Below, in pieces: positions 53,120-63,470 of a stretch of DNA of 64,000 nucleotides (positions are counted from its first letter, which is position 1; the number at the start of each line of letters is the position of its first letter). The DNA lies in the NCBI RefSeq assembly GCF_902806685.2, contig NC_048557.2:3588654-3652653 (forward strand), given 5' to 3'. A program made the translations under genes and the position numbers. The notes under the pieces were generated by a model, which made no database searches, was not told where the DNA came from, and saw only the letters and a list, made by a program, of their open reading frames with translations. This DNA comes from Maniola hyperantus (taxonomy: Eukaryota > Arthropoda > Insecta > Lepidoptera > Nymphalidae).

Positions 53120-53545
53120 TATTAGGCATTTCGGAATATTATTTTTGTATTGCATATAAAATTATTTCAATCACAGTATTAATTCCCAAACGAATTCCAA
53201 AGAATATAAATACTCCAATTATTTACACAATAATCTTAATAAAATCATTTTTTTATTAGAACTTAGAAAGTAATTATGTCACTTTTTAAACTAATTAATT
53301 ATTATTATTTATTAATTTATTTACATGGATTTTTACTATCAATATGTTTTCGTATTCCTAAACGAATTCGAAAGACTATGGAAAACTTGATTTAATTACA
53401 AAATAATATTGATGAAAATAGAATTTTATTTATTTGAACTTAAAAACTAAGTAACTTTCAATTATTGAATTATCATGTATAGTTAACTAAGTATCTACAT
53501 ATTATTATTTGTATTGTATGCAATTTATTCGTATGCATTTTGACG
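53120..53545. repeat. AT-rich region with a diverged direct duplication
   Basis: Two segments of about 180 bp align loosely: one from aaacgaattccaaagaatat (about 53189), the other from aaacgaattcgaaagactat (about 53362). Each continues with an aaaataatnttgatnaaaat-like run. Function unknown; it may be LARGE 3' UTR. Confidence 0.45.
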
Positions 53546-54313
53546 ATCGAAATGTTTTCGTGTACATAATTGAGCTAAGTAAAAAAAGAATATTCGTCGC
53601 ACAAAAGTTATTTATTCTCTGAAACTTTGAAAAAGCTAGGACAAGGTTATTGAACAAACAAAATGGCACCGACTCATTGGTGCTTATGCACCAATGCAAC
53701 CTCAGTGACGTCTGGATTTCAAACGGGTCGTTCATTAGTATCTAAGAGGTAGCGCTGATTTATTTGGTTTCTAAACCGTGAAAAATTTTGTTCGCCATAT
53801 CTTGTCATTTATATCGATGTTCTTGCTTAAATTAATATTTACGTAAGTACAGCATTGTTACCATTTTATTTTATTTTATTATTTTACATCCATTAATCAA
53901 ATACTCATAGAATAAAAATGTTATTATTGTCAATTTTTACGTGATTGTAAAACTCCTAAATATTAGTCGTAAGCTATATTCATTTTTTATCATTAAAAAA
54001 ATTAGATCGCATGTTCCTTTTAAATCCAAAACATATTATATTTTGTAAATGCAATACTCTTATTTTACTGAAAAAATATATATATATAGTCATAATTATT
54101 AAGTGTTGTTATATAAATGTATATTTTTCTACTGTAAAGGAAAAGTCGACTTTTGTATAAAATAAGCTTATTTTACAAGTTAGTTTAATATAGCGCACGC
54201 TAGCTGTATTGCGTATTGGTTATATTATTTTGTACTGTTACAACATATTATTTATTCAATAAAATTTCTTTTTTATTAAACATTTCTTTTATTTATTAGT
54301 AAATATTACCTAA
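53546..54313. other. 3' flanks of LARGE and IFT57, no gene seen
   Basis: AATAAA signals for both strands lie within about 50 bp of each other (plus strand about 54258, minus strand about 54288). The two genes may therefore end nearly tail to tail if LARGE has a roughly 2-kb 3' UTR. Confidence 0.35.
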
Positions 54314-55444
54314 TTAGTAAACTTCAGTATTAACTATTCTAGATTCAGCGTTGGCGAAATAATTGTTGCTTTTCGGATTTTCCTTCGATATTAGTAGCCA
54401 TAGCAAGATTATAATCTGGAAGTCTAGTTCCTGAATATCTTTCTTCAATGTTTCTACTCCCTTTTTAGCTGTGACCAATGGAGAGTTATCATTCATTGAC
54501 GATCCTTTAGATTCAGTTCTCTGCTTTATGTTGTCTACTTTAGCTGTCAACTCATTCAACACCTCTTGCCTTTCAGTCACACCAACACTAACTTCGTTGT
54601 ATTCATTCGTAACTTTGGTTAATTCATCGAGAAGTCTCCCATATTCTCGTACTAAAGGTTCGAATTGTTCATTCAAAATATTCTCTCTAGCTGCTATTTT
54701 GTCCATTACAGAACTGATGTTGCTGTGAAGTTTGTTCAATTGTGTTCCAGTTGTTTTGAATCTATCAAACAGTTCGTCACGATATGATCTCATTTGACCA
54801 TGTCTCGCCCTCCAGTCTCTTCCATCGGCTGATATTTTCAACCTTAACGCTGGAGCTACTCTCTCCAACTCCAATTTCCAAGCTTCCCAATCATGTACTC
54901 TATTACCTAAATTATTAATCTCCTTTTCCTCTGCATTACCAAATTCCTCACCCTCTGATTCGCCTGAATAAATACCCATTTCATCCTCAATTTTATCCAA
55001 TATGATCTCAGTTTCATCTTCTACTTGATCTAAGTCATCAACTGATTCTTCTGTATCGGGGATGTTCGCTATAGGTTTCTGCCATTCAAAGTTATGTACT
55101 TTCAAAGCTTCATCAGCTAATACGTTTAAGATGTAGCACACTTGGTTTCCATAGCCTTGCTTTAGTTTATGTGAAGAGAAGTCAACTACTATTTCTTTTT
55201 CTCTTAGTACATCTAAAATAGAAGCTGTGATAGAATTGGGATCGTCTTCTTCATTGGGTTGTTCGAATTCTTTGCCAGTTTTCCGTATCAGCCAAGCGGC
55301 GGTGGAGGCGAAAACGAAGAACTGTTCACCTGGATTCGTTGAGGTTATGAAGTAATAGCGACTCATTGATTTCATTTTGATTTGTGGACGTAGTTCTGTA
55401 TCTATTTTTAGAATACGCAGCTTGTCCATGATATTGAGGTCCAT
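54314..55444 (-). CDS. IFT57: Intraflagellar transport protein IFT57 homolog
   Basis: A single-exon frame of 376 codons with ATG at 55444. The N-terminal 120 or so residues form the calponin-homology-like region of IFT57 (MSRYYFITSTNPGEQFFVFA, AAWLIRKTG, GYGNQVCYILNVLADEAL). An acidic linker (about 130-180) follows, then DWRARHGQMRSYRDEL and a long coiled coil (about 190-345). IFT57 is a peripheral IFT-B subunit that links the complex to kinesin-2 and to IFT20 for ciliary assembly; in insects it should act in sensory neurons and sperm. Human IFT57 is about 429 residues, so this copy is somewhat shorter, mainly at the N-terminus and the C-terminal end. The absence of introns is notable next to the 12-exon neighbour, but the frame is clean and the X-box upstream argues that it is a functional gene and not a retrocopy. 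Confidence 0.88.
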   Translation of the reverse strand: MDLNIMDKLRILKIDTELRPQIKMKSMSRYYFITSTNPGEQFFVFASTAAWLIRKTGKEFEQPNEEDDPNSITASILDVLREKEIVVDFSSHKLKQGYGNQVCYILNVLADEALKVHNFEWQKPIANIPDTEESVDDLDQVEDETEIILDKIEDEMGIYSGESEGEEFGNAEEKEINNLGNRVHDWEAWKLELERVAPALRLKISADGRDWRARHGQMRSYRDELFDRFKTTGTQLNKLHSNISSVMDKIAARENILNEQFEPLVREYGRLLDELTKVTNEYNEVSVGVTERQEVLNELTAKVDNIKQRTESKGSSMNDNSPLVTAKKGVETLKKDIQELDFQIIILLWLLISKENPKSNNYFANAESRIVNTEVY

Positions 55445-55725
55445 GGTTAACGAGAGACCTTCAGAGAAGGGTATTCAGAATAACACTTGAGGAAGAGTGG
55501 AACTAGAAGGCAGAACTATTAAACTCCCTCTTTGCTTACTAATATTGATGCTTTTAACACTATCTTCACTTTAATGGTCAGTTAATCTGCAGATATCTTC
55601 TCAGCATCGACGTTTCTCAGTGGTTAGGTATCCTAAGTAGGAAACTTTGTACCTATTCGATTTCGTGCGAATCTTTCCAAAGAACAGCCCCTGTTTTTTG
55701 AAAAGAAAATGTTTGTTTATGTTTT
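55445..55725 (-). promoter_or_regulatory. IFT57 5' leader and proximal promoter
   Basis: About 280 bp between the start codon and the X-box. No TATA box is apparent, as is usual for ciliary genes. Confidence 0.45.
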
Positions 55726-55739
55726 GTCACCATGGTAAC
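55726..55739 (-). promoter_or_regulatory. RFX X-box upstream of IFT57
   Basis: GTCACCATGGTAAC on the plus strand reads GTTACCATGGTGAC on the minus strand. It is a nearly symmetric X-box (GTTRCC-AT-GGYRAC type), the site bound by RFX factors at ciliary gene promoters, placed 282 bp before the ATG. Confidence 0.82.
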
Positions 55740-56222
55740 TGAAAACAAACAGCATTGCTTATTTGCCGCGTTGATATGTTATCGTGGCAACATCACAGGG
55801 CAAGGTCTACGACTCTCTATAGATAAATCGTATATATATGCACAGATCTATGCGATTTTTTTAATACATTAACTATTTTCAATACTACTTTAAACGTTGC
55901 ATAATTATTATTATGACTAGTTAGCCAACATTTAGTGCACATCTGTGAACTTAAACAGGATGACTTCGCGCACTCTCATAGTTAGATGGAACGGCAATCC
56001 GACATAACCCGAGAGAAATCCGACGCAAGACCAACAGCTTTTCTTGCTCTCCGAGGCACTATAACTGTCAATTTCAAACTTCGGGTTTGGTTTTTCCCAT
56101 ACCATTCATCCAAGGTTTTTCCTAAGAATTTCTGACAAAAAAGTTTTCGGCATGCCCCGGGACATCTCAATACAGTATAAAATATGCAACGCTTATCACG
56201 AAGAATAATTTACGATGCGGCA
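55740..56222. other. Intergenic, no gene seen
   Basis: No exon recognised. A short reading frame at 55982-56170 on the minus strand has no family resemblance. Confidence 0.4.
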
Positions 56223-56361
56223 TACGCGACAGGTCGAGATGGCAATCGGGGAGGAGACGCCCCGCACAGCCCTCACGCTAACCCGGTGCGGGCGAGCACG
56301 GGTGGTGTGCGTCCCCCCGCCTCATACCCCGATTGCCATCTCAACCTGTCGCGGACTATAG
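56223..56361. mobile_element. GC-rich foldback element
   Basis: Compact copy of about 139 bp: acgcgacaggtcgagatggc at the left, gccatctcaacctgtcgcgg at the right, with aacccggtgcgggcgagcac in the centre. Confidence 0.88.
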
Positions 56362-56744
56362 GTACGCAATGCTTCTGTTTTATTTTTCTTTGACTATGGG
56401 GAGTTAATGGTGGTGGTGAGGTGATGCGCGCAGTTTTAGCGTACTTAGGGGCATGTGGCGTGTTTATAGATGTAGGTACCTAAATAAAAGTACTAACTCT
56501 GTTTGGGAAAGATAAAGCTTATAAATTTTTGGCAGCTCGCCCTAATTTTATTTCGACACTCAATAGGTACAGACTACAGAGACAGTTTTTTCAGGCCCGG
56601 CACGACTCTAACGCATGGCGGATTGATTTCTTTGCCAATCAAATTAAATTATAATGATTTACGCTTAGATTAAGGAACTATTAACAACTATTGCAAGTAC
56701 ATAACTATTTGCCGTGTTTAAACTAATAAAGAGTCAAGAGTGAG
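56362..56744. other. Intergenic, no gene seen
   Basis: Nothing recognised. Confidence 0.4.
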
Positions 56745-57509
56745 AGTCAAGAAACCTATAGGGTACTTCCCGTTGACCTATAGAATCATGAAATTTGGCA
56801 GGTAGGTAGGTCTTATAGCACACGTAAGGGGAAAAATCCGAAAACCGTGAATTTGTGGTTACATCACAAAAAAAATTAAAATGTGTTCATGAACAAATAA
56901 ATAATTAGTATTTTCCACTTTCAAAGTAAGATTAATATACTAAGTAGGGTATCATAATATGAAAGGGCTTTACCTGTACATATTCTAAAACAGATTTTTA
57001 TATAGATACGACTGTAGTACGGTCAGTACGGAACCCTCGCCGCTCGCCTGCGCGAGTCTGACTCGCACTTGGCCGTTTTTAGGGTTCCGTACCTCAAAAG
57101 GAAAAACGGAACCCTTATAGGATCACTTTGTTGTCTATCTGTCTGTCTGTCAAGAAACCTACAGGGTACTTCCCGTTGACCTAGAATCATGAAATTTGGC
57201 AGGTAGGTAGATCTTATAGCTGACATTTGGGGGAAAATCTGAAAACCGTGAATTTGTGGTTACATCACACAAAAAAAATTAAATTGTGGTCATGAACTAA
57301 TAATTAGTATTTTCAACTTTCGAAGTGAGATAACTATATCAAGTGGGGTATCATATGAAAGGTCTTCACCTGTACATTCTAAAACAGATTTTTATTTATT
57401 TTTATGCATCATAGTTTATGAATTATCGTGCGAAATGTCGAAAAAATACGACTGTAATACGGAACCCTCGTTGCACGAGTCTGACTCGCGCACTTGGCCG
57501 GGTTTTTTA
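56745..57509 (-). repeat. Two family A repeats in tandem
   Basis: A left-truncated copy (56745-57078) ends gactcgcacttggccgtttt and is followed at once by a complete copy (57079-57509) running agggttccgtacctcaaaag to gcgcacttggccgggttttt. Both are in the same orientation. Confidence 0.85.
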
Positions 57510-57784
57510 ATTGCCTAGTACCTACCTATCTGGAGTTTTATAACATCTCTAAACTATTATTCAACGGTTCTGCGGTTGCAAGCATTATAATTGATTCGGA
57601 TAGCGTATGCGGTTATCAGCCTTTAGAAGGATGCGTGACTAATCCCTGCTCTGTGACACACGGTCGTACGTAATGACGAACAATATTAGGTAAATAGGTA
57701 GTCTGAAATATGGAAATATGGAATTTTTGTAAATTCGTTCGTCACTATATCAACCTAGGTATTTAACTTGAGGTACCTCTACAT
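57510..57784. other. Intergenic, no gene seen
   Basis: Nothing recognised. Confidence 0.35.
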
Positions 57785-58046
57785 AGTACGCGACAGGTCG
57801 AGATGGCAATGGGGGTATGACTTATGAGGCAGGGGGACGTCCTGCACACCCACACGTTACCCACGCTATCCGCACAGGATTAGCGCGGGGTCTGTGCGGG
57901 TGTGCGGGGCTTCCCCATACCGATTGCCATTTCGACCTGCGCTCGATCCCGCGCTATCCCAGTGCGGGATAGCGAGAATGACGTGTGAGTTTGCGGGACG
58001 TCCCCCCGCCTCATATCCCGCCATCTCGACCTGTCGCGTACTATAG
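57785..58046. mobile_element. GC-rich foldback element, expanded copy
   Basis: Outer ends agtacgcgacaggtcgagat and ccatctcgacctgtcgcgta. The interior carries a second full set of gattgccatttcgacctgcg and cccagtgcgggatagcg blocks, so it looks like two elements fused or one element that has partly duplicated. Confidence 0.82.
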
Positions 58047-58400
58047 AGGACATTGCAATTTGCGAGTCATGTAGGTATAAGTTTTCCCGTGTACATATTT
58101 TCCTACCTAATTTAAACAGACTTTTCCCGACTGACTGACTGATCTAACGACGCACAGCCTAAACCACTAGAACTGGGGTTTCAAGGAAAACGGCCTAAAA
58201 CTGTGCTAAAAAAAGCCCAATGTTTGTGATTTTGATCCAAACGGTACGGTAATTTTACTAGTTTCAACCGCTTTCATTCAGTTTTTTGCTCCTTCTGTAA
58301 AAAATTCGTGTAATTCTTGTTTTTTTGCTCCTCCTGTATATAAATCGAGTATAATTCTTGTAATCACACCAGTTTGTTCATCAGCTTTTTTACACTTATA

Positions 58401-58672
58401 TTTTTAGAGTACCGTATCTCCAGAGAAAAAAGGAACACGTACCTATAGGATCACTTCGTTGCCTGTCTGACTGTCTGTCAAGACCCGTCAAGGGAACCTA
58501 TAGGGTACCTATCCTACAATCATGAAATTTGGCAGGTAGCAATCAATTCTTATAAGTAAGGACAAGTAAGAGAAATATCCGGGATCCGTGAATTTGGGGT
58601 TACATCGCAAAAAAATATCTAAAACTGTTTTTTCTTGTACTCCGACTCGCACTTGACCGGTTTTTTTTAATT
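58401..58672 (-). repeat. Family A repeat, diverged and shortened
   Basis: From tttttagagtaccgtatctc to ctcgcacttgaccggttttt, with most of the middle missing. Confidence 0.7.
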
Positions 58673-58887
58673 CATTTTAAATGTTACGACAATATTTTAC
58701 TGTTATTACCTACACTTTTCACAATAAAATGGTCTCTATACTGTAATTCTGTATGTCACTTCCGTGGCGCCAAAGACGCGCCTGCGGTCACCTTGTGTGT
58801 ACTTACAGACAGACATAGTTTTATTTCGGTGATGTTATGTTGTATCAAATCATACACAGTTAGCGTGTCCAATAATATTATCTCTAA
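58673..58887. other. Intergenic, no gene seen
   Basis: Nothing recognised. Confidence 0.35.
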
Positions 58888-59035
58888 CTAGCTTATGCTC
58901 GCGACTTCGTCCGCGTAGACTATACAAATTTCAAACCCCTATTTCACCCCCTTAGGGGTTGAATTTTCAAAAACCCTTCCTTAGCGGATGCCTACGTCAA
59001 CGTCACGGATGCGAGCATAAGCTAGTTAACATTAA
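58888..59035. repeat. Family H repeat, short
   Basis: Contains gctcgcgacttcgtccgcgt, cacccccttaggggttgaat and tgcgagcataagctagttaa. Confidence 0.72.
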
Positions 59036-59269
59036 ATAGATACATATTTTATTATTTTATAGTAAGTACTTACAATAAAATTGTCTGAATCTCGAATGAA
59101 ACTTTCTAAAAGAAGCGCCATTGTTTCGCTTCGCGTTATTCCTTAACGGAAATAGTGATTCTGATAAAAAGTCACTCTTTCCGTAGAAAGTAACAATAGA
59201 TTGATAAGTACAAAGCCTTTATTCATATCTTGCAATATACCATCATAGGGCTTCTAGTTCAAGTGCCAG

Positions 59270-59950
59270 TGGAAAAAACGGGCCGAATTGAGAACCACCT
59301 CCTTTTTGGAAGTCGGTTAAAAATTGGACAAGACAGGTTATGTTTACTTCTACAGGATATATTTACTTCTACATCATTATCATCATCATCGTCATCAACC
59401 CTTCCACACGCCACTCGTCTGATGTCGTCCGTCCTCCTAGTGGGGGGTCTTCCAATAGTGCGTCTTCCGGTGCGAGGTCGCCATTCCAGTAGGTACCTTG
59501 GGAGTATCAATGCATATTTTTCATTATGACCTGCCAGTAAACAGGTTCCTACCTAGCTTATGCCTACCCTGGCTTCAAACCCTGTGCACGCCACTGCTTG
59601 GGACCCCAACGTCTATCGGTATTACGAACTATGTACCCTGCCCATTGCCACTTCAGATTCGCAACCCGTTGAGCTATGTCGGTTACTCTAGTTCTCCTAC
59701 GGATTTCCTCATTTCTGATTTGATCACGTAAAGAAACTCCAAGCATAGCTCTCTCCATCGCCCGCTGAGTGACTCTGAGCTTTCTTATGAGGCCCATAGT
59801 TAGCGACCATGTCTCGGATCCACATGTCATCACTGGCAAGTGGCAACACGCACTGTTCGAAGACTTTGGTCTTCAAGCAGTGAGCCTTCGCAGCAGTCAT
59901 GTCAAAAAGTATGGGCACCATTGATATACCTACTGTACCTAAATACATAG
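59270..59950 (-). mobile_element. LINE reverse-transcriptase C-terminal fragment
   Basis: The minus strand reads MTCGSETWSLT, RVTQRAMERAMLGVSLRD, RVANLKWQWAGYIVRNTDRR and, after a frame break, LEWRPRTGRRTIGRPPTRRT, ending in a gatgatgat tail near 59400. This is the end of a LINE ORF2, broken by frameshift and flanked on the left by a family-B tail (about 59280-59330). Confidence 0.85.
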
Positions 59951-60099
59951 GTAGGTAAGTATCAATATTATCAATGTAACAACTTGTTTCCTACCTAACA
60001 TACTATCTTGTGGGCAGCTGGGTACACAGCTGATAGCTTCCACGCAACTTTAATGGCCTCGACTTAGTGTGTTTTTATATTATCACTTTCGAATATGGC

Positions 60100-60592
60100 A
60101 AAGTCATCATCATCATGATCAACCCATCGCCGGCTCACTACAAAGCACGGGTCTCCTCTCAGAGTGAGAAGGGTTTTGGCCATAGTCTAACACGCTGGCC
60201 ATGTGCGGATTGGTTGACATCTTTGAAAACATTATGTAGAACTCTCAGCCATGCAGGTTTCCTCACGATTTAAAAAAAAAAAAAGAATATTAGCCATGTT
60301 AAATGACTACTTTCCTCTCCAATTAAGCGTCAGGCTTGTGCTAGGAGTAGGTACAACAATAGTGCAACGGGCGGGGTTTGAACCGTCGACCTTTCGGTTT
60401 TCAGTCCACTCCTATACCGGTTGAGCTATTGAGCCTCTAAATGTTTATGTTTTCCTTCACCGTTAAAGCAAGTGATATTTAATTAATTAAAACGCACATA
60501 ACTCCGAAAAGTTAGAGGTGCGTGCCCGGGTTCGAACCCCCGACCTCCGATTAGAAGGTGGACGTTCTAACGGCTATCACAGCTTTTTTGGC
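60100..60592 (-). mobile_element. SINE family D copy interrupted by a SINE family F copy
   Basis: Outer SINE D: (cat)n tail at about 60103, body catgcaggtttcctcacgat, resuming at ttttccttcaccgttaaagc and ending near cggctatcacagc. Between 60270 and 60449 lies a reverse SINE F with its poly(A) side left (taaaaaaaaaaaaaga) and tRNA-like head right (gagctattgagcctct). Confidence 0.88.
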
Positions 60593-60861
60593 ATGGCAAA
60601 GTACTTTCTATTTACCGAACTTCGAGTTTTTAGCAAAGTAACCTATCTCCTCAAATTTTCCCACCAACTTACCAGCACTCCAATATAAAGTCATTCATAT
60701 TCCTCCATAGAGACAGTATAGACCATAAGCTACGCAGGAGCTTTGACAAATGCTAAAGTTCAATGCACCAAGCGAAACTTTCAACAAGGCCAACATTAAG
60801 CAACGTATGCGGCCAGCGTTTGACGGGGAGGCTGTCTGCTCGATTTCACATACCAAACAAA

Positions 60862-61205
60862 AAAACCGGTCAAGTGCGAGTCAGACTCGCGCACTGAGGG
60901 TTCCGTACTACAATCGTATTTTATCGACATTTTGCACGATAAATCAAAAACTATTAATTATGCCTAAAAATAAATAAAAATCTGTTTTAGAATGCACTCG
61001 TAAAGCCCTTTCATATGATACCCCACTTGGTATACCTAGTAATCTTACTTTGAAAGTTGAAAATAGCAATATTTATTGAACACATTTTAATATTCTTAAA
61101 CTTGTGATGCAACCAAAAATTCACGGTTTTCAGATTTTTCCTTCATGTCTGCTGTAAGACCTAGCTTTCTGCCAAATTTCATGATTCTAGGTCAACGGGA
61201 ATTTT
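60862..61205 (+). repeat. Family A repeat, right-truncated
   Basis: From aaaccggtcaagtgcgagtc to atgattctaggtcaacggga, where similarity stops. Confidence 0.82.
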
Positions 61206-61289
61206 ACTTAAGTACTTAGTACTTACTATAAAATATAAAAAGTTCCCCAATAAAGAACGGCTTTATAAGTTTATCTCGTATTACTTGGC

Positions 61290-61588
61290 GCGATAAAATT
61301 AGATTCGCCGGCGGCCGTCGCTTGCGCAGCGCCAGTCGGCATCCAGCGCTCGCGACGCGACGGCGGAGCGCTATATTCCAAATTCAAAAACATCATTTGA
61401 CAAATTGTTTTTTTTTTCGCGTCCAGTTGCAGTGTTACGATTACGAAACGTAGCCGTACGATTTTGTCTTTGGTGCCAGTGCGTCATCATCGTGTGTGTG
61501 CGTTCGGTTTTATTTTGTGTTTTTTTAAATACGATTCTTATTATTTGTGTACGCCCTTACCCATGTGTTTGAGCTGAAGTTGCAGAAG
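61290..61588 (+). promoter_or_regulatory. CpG-rich promoter and likely non-coding first exon of a downstream gene
   Basis: Positions 61298-61375 are unusually rich in CG dinucleotides for this window (ccggcggccgtcgcttgcgc, gcgacgcgacggcggagcgc). After a T-run and tgcagtgttacg (start region about 61425-61440), the sequence reaches a good splice donor, cagaag then gtgagt, at 61588/61589. Only a four-codon upstream frame is present (ATG at 61562). The body of the gene would lie beyond 64000. Confidence 0.5.
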
Positions 61589-61835
61589 GTGAGTGTACTT
61601 ATAAGGTTCTAAAGTTGACTTTTCCCGGACTGCATGTGATGTGGTGGCGATAATTTACACGGAATTCTGTCTAGCGGTCACATGCGTTGACTTGACGATC
61701 GCGAAACCGGGCCTACTTACTTTAACCTACCAATGTTTTTTAAATTTTAATTTTCATGGTCATTATAAAATTATTGTTGTTATAACGGCTATAGAATACA
61801 CACTGAAAAGTTCAACCGTCTACCTATTATATTCA

Positions 61836-62030
61836 TGAGATACAGCCCGCCGACAGACAGACGGAGGGACAGCGGAGGCTTAGTACCTCCTACCTAGGGT
61901 GCCGTTGGTACCCGAAATGCTGCAAAAATAACCTTTCATGAGATACAGCCCACTGACAGACAGACGGACGGACAGCGGAGGCTTAGTAATAGGATGCCAT
62001 TAGTACCCGGAATGCTGCAAAAATCATCGT
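61836..62030. repeat. Roughly 97-bp tandem duplication
   Basis: Two units, 61837-61932 and 61934-62029, share catgagatacagcccnctga, cagcggaggcttagta and aatgctgcaaaaat, with small differences. Confidence 0.8.
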
Positions 62031-62067
62031 TATGGAACGTTCAAACATGCTGGTCGGATAGGTAGGT

Positions 62068-62258
62068 ACAGTGCGCGGCAGAAAGTAATGTAGGCACCTA
62101 CATCGACCTTTAGAATGATATACCTATAGCAGATTTGTAGAGCACTGTCTCTGTCGTTGAGACCGACAAAACGTCATATTGGTGACGGAGACAACGCTCT
62201 ACAAAACCGAAATGTCATTCTAAAGGCCGATGTACATTACTTTTTGCCGCGTACTGTA
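62068..62258. mobile_element. Foldback MITE family G
   Basis: Left acagtgcgcggcagaaagta, right tactttttgccgcgtactgt. Inner arms agcactgtctctgtcgttga and gacggagacaacgctctaca. Confidence 0.88.
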
Positions 62259-62520
62259 GGTACATAGTCAAACGGATCAAGGACCTCGAAATTAAAAAAA
62301 CAACAGATGTATGATTAGTATTCACAACGTTACCCACTCCGTGGAAGCATAGGCAGCTTGTAAGGATGTTCCACGTCATGGAACTTATATGTATAGTGAC
62401 ACGTAAATACGTAAGAACGTAATAATAAGAACCTACCTATATAGGTAATATACTCCTATCTATGGGCCACTTTTTATCCTGGAAAATCAACCGCGGGATT
62501 TAAAAAACAAATCTTCATGA

Positions 62521-62700
62521 ATAGAATAGAATATATTTTTATTCAAGTAAGCTTTTACAAGCGCTTTTGAATTGTCAACTAGTTTAATTTACCACTGGTT
62601 CGGAATGTCGTTCCTACCGAGAAGAACCAGCAAGAAACTCGGCGGTTGCTCTTTTCAAGTGATAAATTTACAATATTATTATACCGTTGTACAAGCAATT
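62521..62700 (+). repeat. Family P repeat
   Basis: Contains tttttattcaagtaagctt, accactggttcggaatgtcg and gcaagaaactcggcggttgc, also seen at 16612-16780 and, inverted, at 940-1060. Confidence 0.8.
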
Positions 62701-63007
62701 GCAACCCCGTGCATTGCTGGAGCGAGTCAAATCATGTATCATGTATATGTAATCATGAGTATCATGAACAAAGACGCGGGGATCGAACCTATTTCGTACA
62801 GATATAGCTTGCAAAGGCTACTTTTATCCCCGAAAAGCGTTCCCACAGGATTTAAAAAATCCAAATCCACTCGGACGATGTCTGGGTCAGATCTAGATAG
62901 GTACCTACCTACGTATATTGGTAAATCATCGGTAAATTAATTAAAACGAATGTTGCAAATGTTAAATTCCTTAAGATGGATGAAGACGTGGAAATGGAAA
63001 TCCAACC

Positions 63008-63337
63008 CCTCCCTGGCGCAGTGGTGAGCGCTGTGGTCTTAATAGTGGAAGGTCCCGGGTTCGATTCCTGGCAGGGGTTTGGAATTTTATAATTACTAAA
63101 ATTTCTGGTCTGGTCTGGTGGGAGGCTTCGGCCGTGGCTAGTTACCACCCTACCGGCAAAGCCGTGCCGCCAAGCGATTTAGCGTTCCGGTACGATGCCG
63201 TGTAGAAACCAAAGGGGTATGGGTTTAATAAAAACTGCTATACCCCTTCCAGGTTAGCCCGCTTTCATCTTAGACTGCATCATCACTTGAGATTGCAGTC
63301 AAGGGCTAACTTGTATCTGAATAAAAATAAAAAATAA
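63008..63337 (+). mobile_element. tRNA-derived SINE family E, complete
   Basis: Head tccctggcgcagtggtgagc with box-B-like gggttcgattcc near 63057. Body with ggccgtggctagttaccacc and tgcagtcaagggctaacttg, ending atctgaataaaaataaaaaa. It is a reference for the fragments at 1, 28966 and 46835. Confidence 0.88.
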
Positions 63338-63470
63338 AACCTATTGGTACAGATATACCTAGCTTGCAAAGGCTACTTTTTATCCCGGAAAATCAAAGCG
63401 TTCCCATAGGATCTCAAAAATCTAAATCCACGCGGACGAGATCTGGCTCAGCTAGTTCTGTTTATTGGTA
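63338..63470. repeat. Family C repeat fragment
   Basis: Contains aaaggctactttttatcccg and atccacgcggacgagatctg. A near-identical piece at about 62800-62900 precedes the SINE E copy, and the same ggtaaatcatc/aattaaaacgaatg sequence follows both. The SINE E copy is therefore bracketed by a local duplication. Confidence 0.65.

Noticed and set aside
54314..55444. IFT57 as a processed retrocopy
   Set aside because: Although intronless, it has an intact frame and an X-box promoter, and no poly(A) tract or flanking duplication was seen.
63008..63075. tRNA gene
   Set aside because: The same applies: it is the head of SINE family E.
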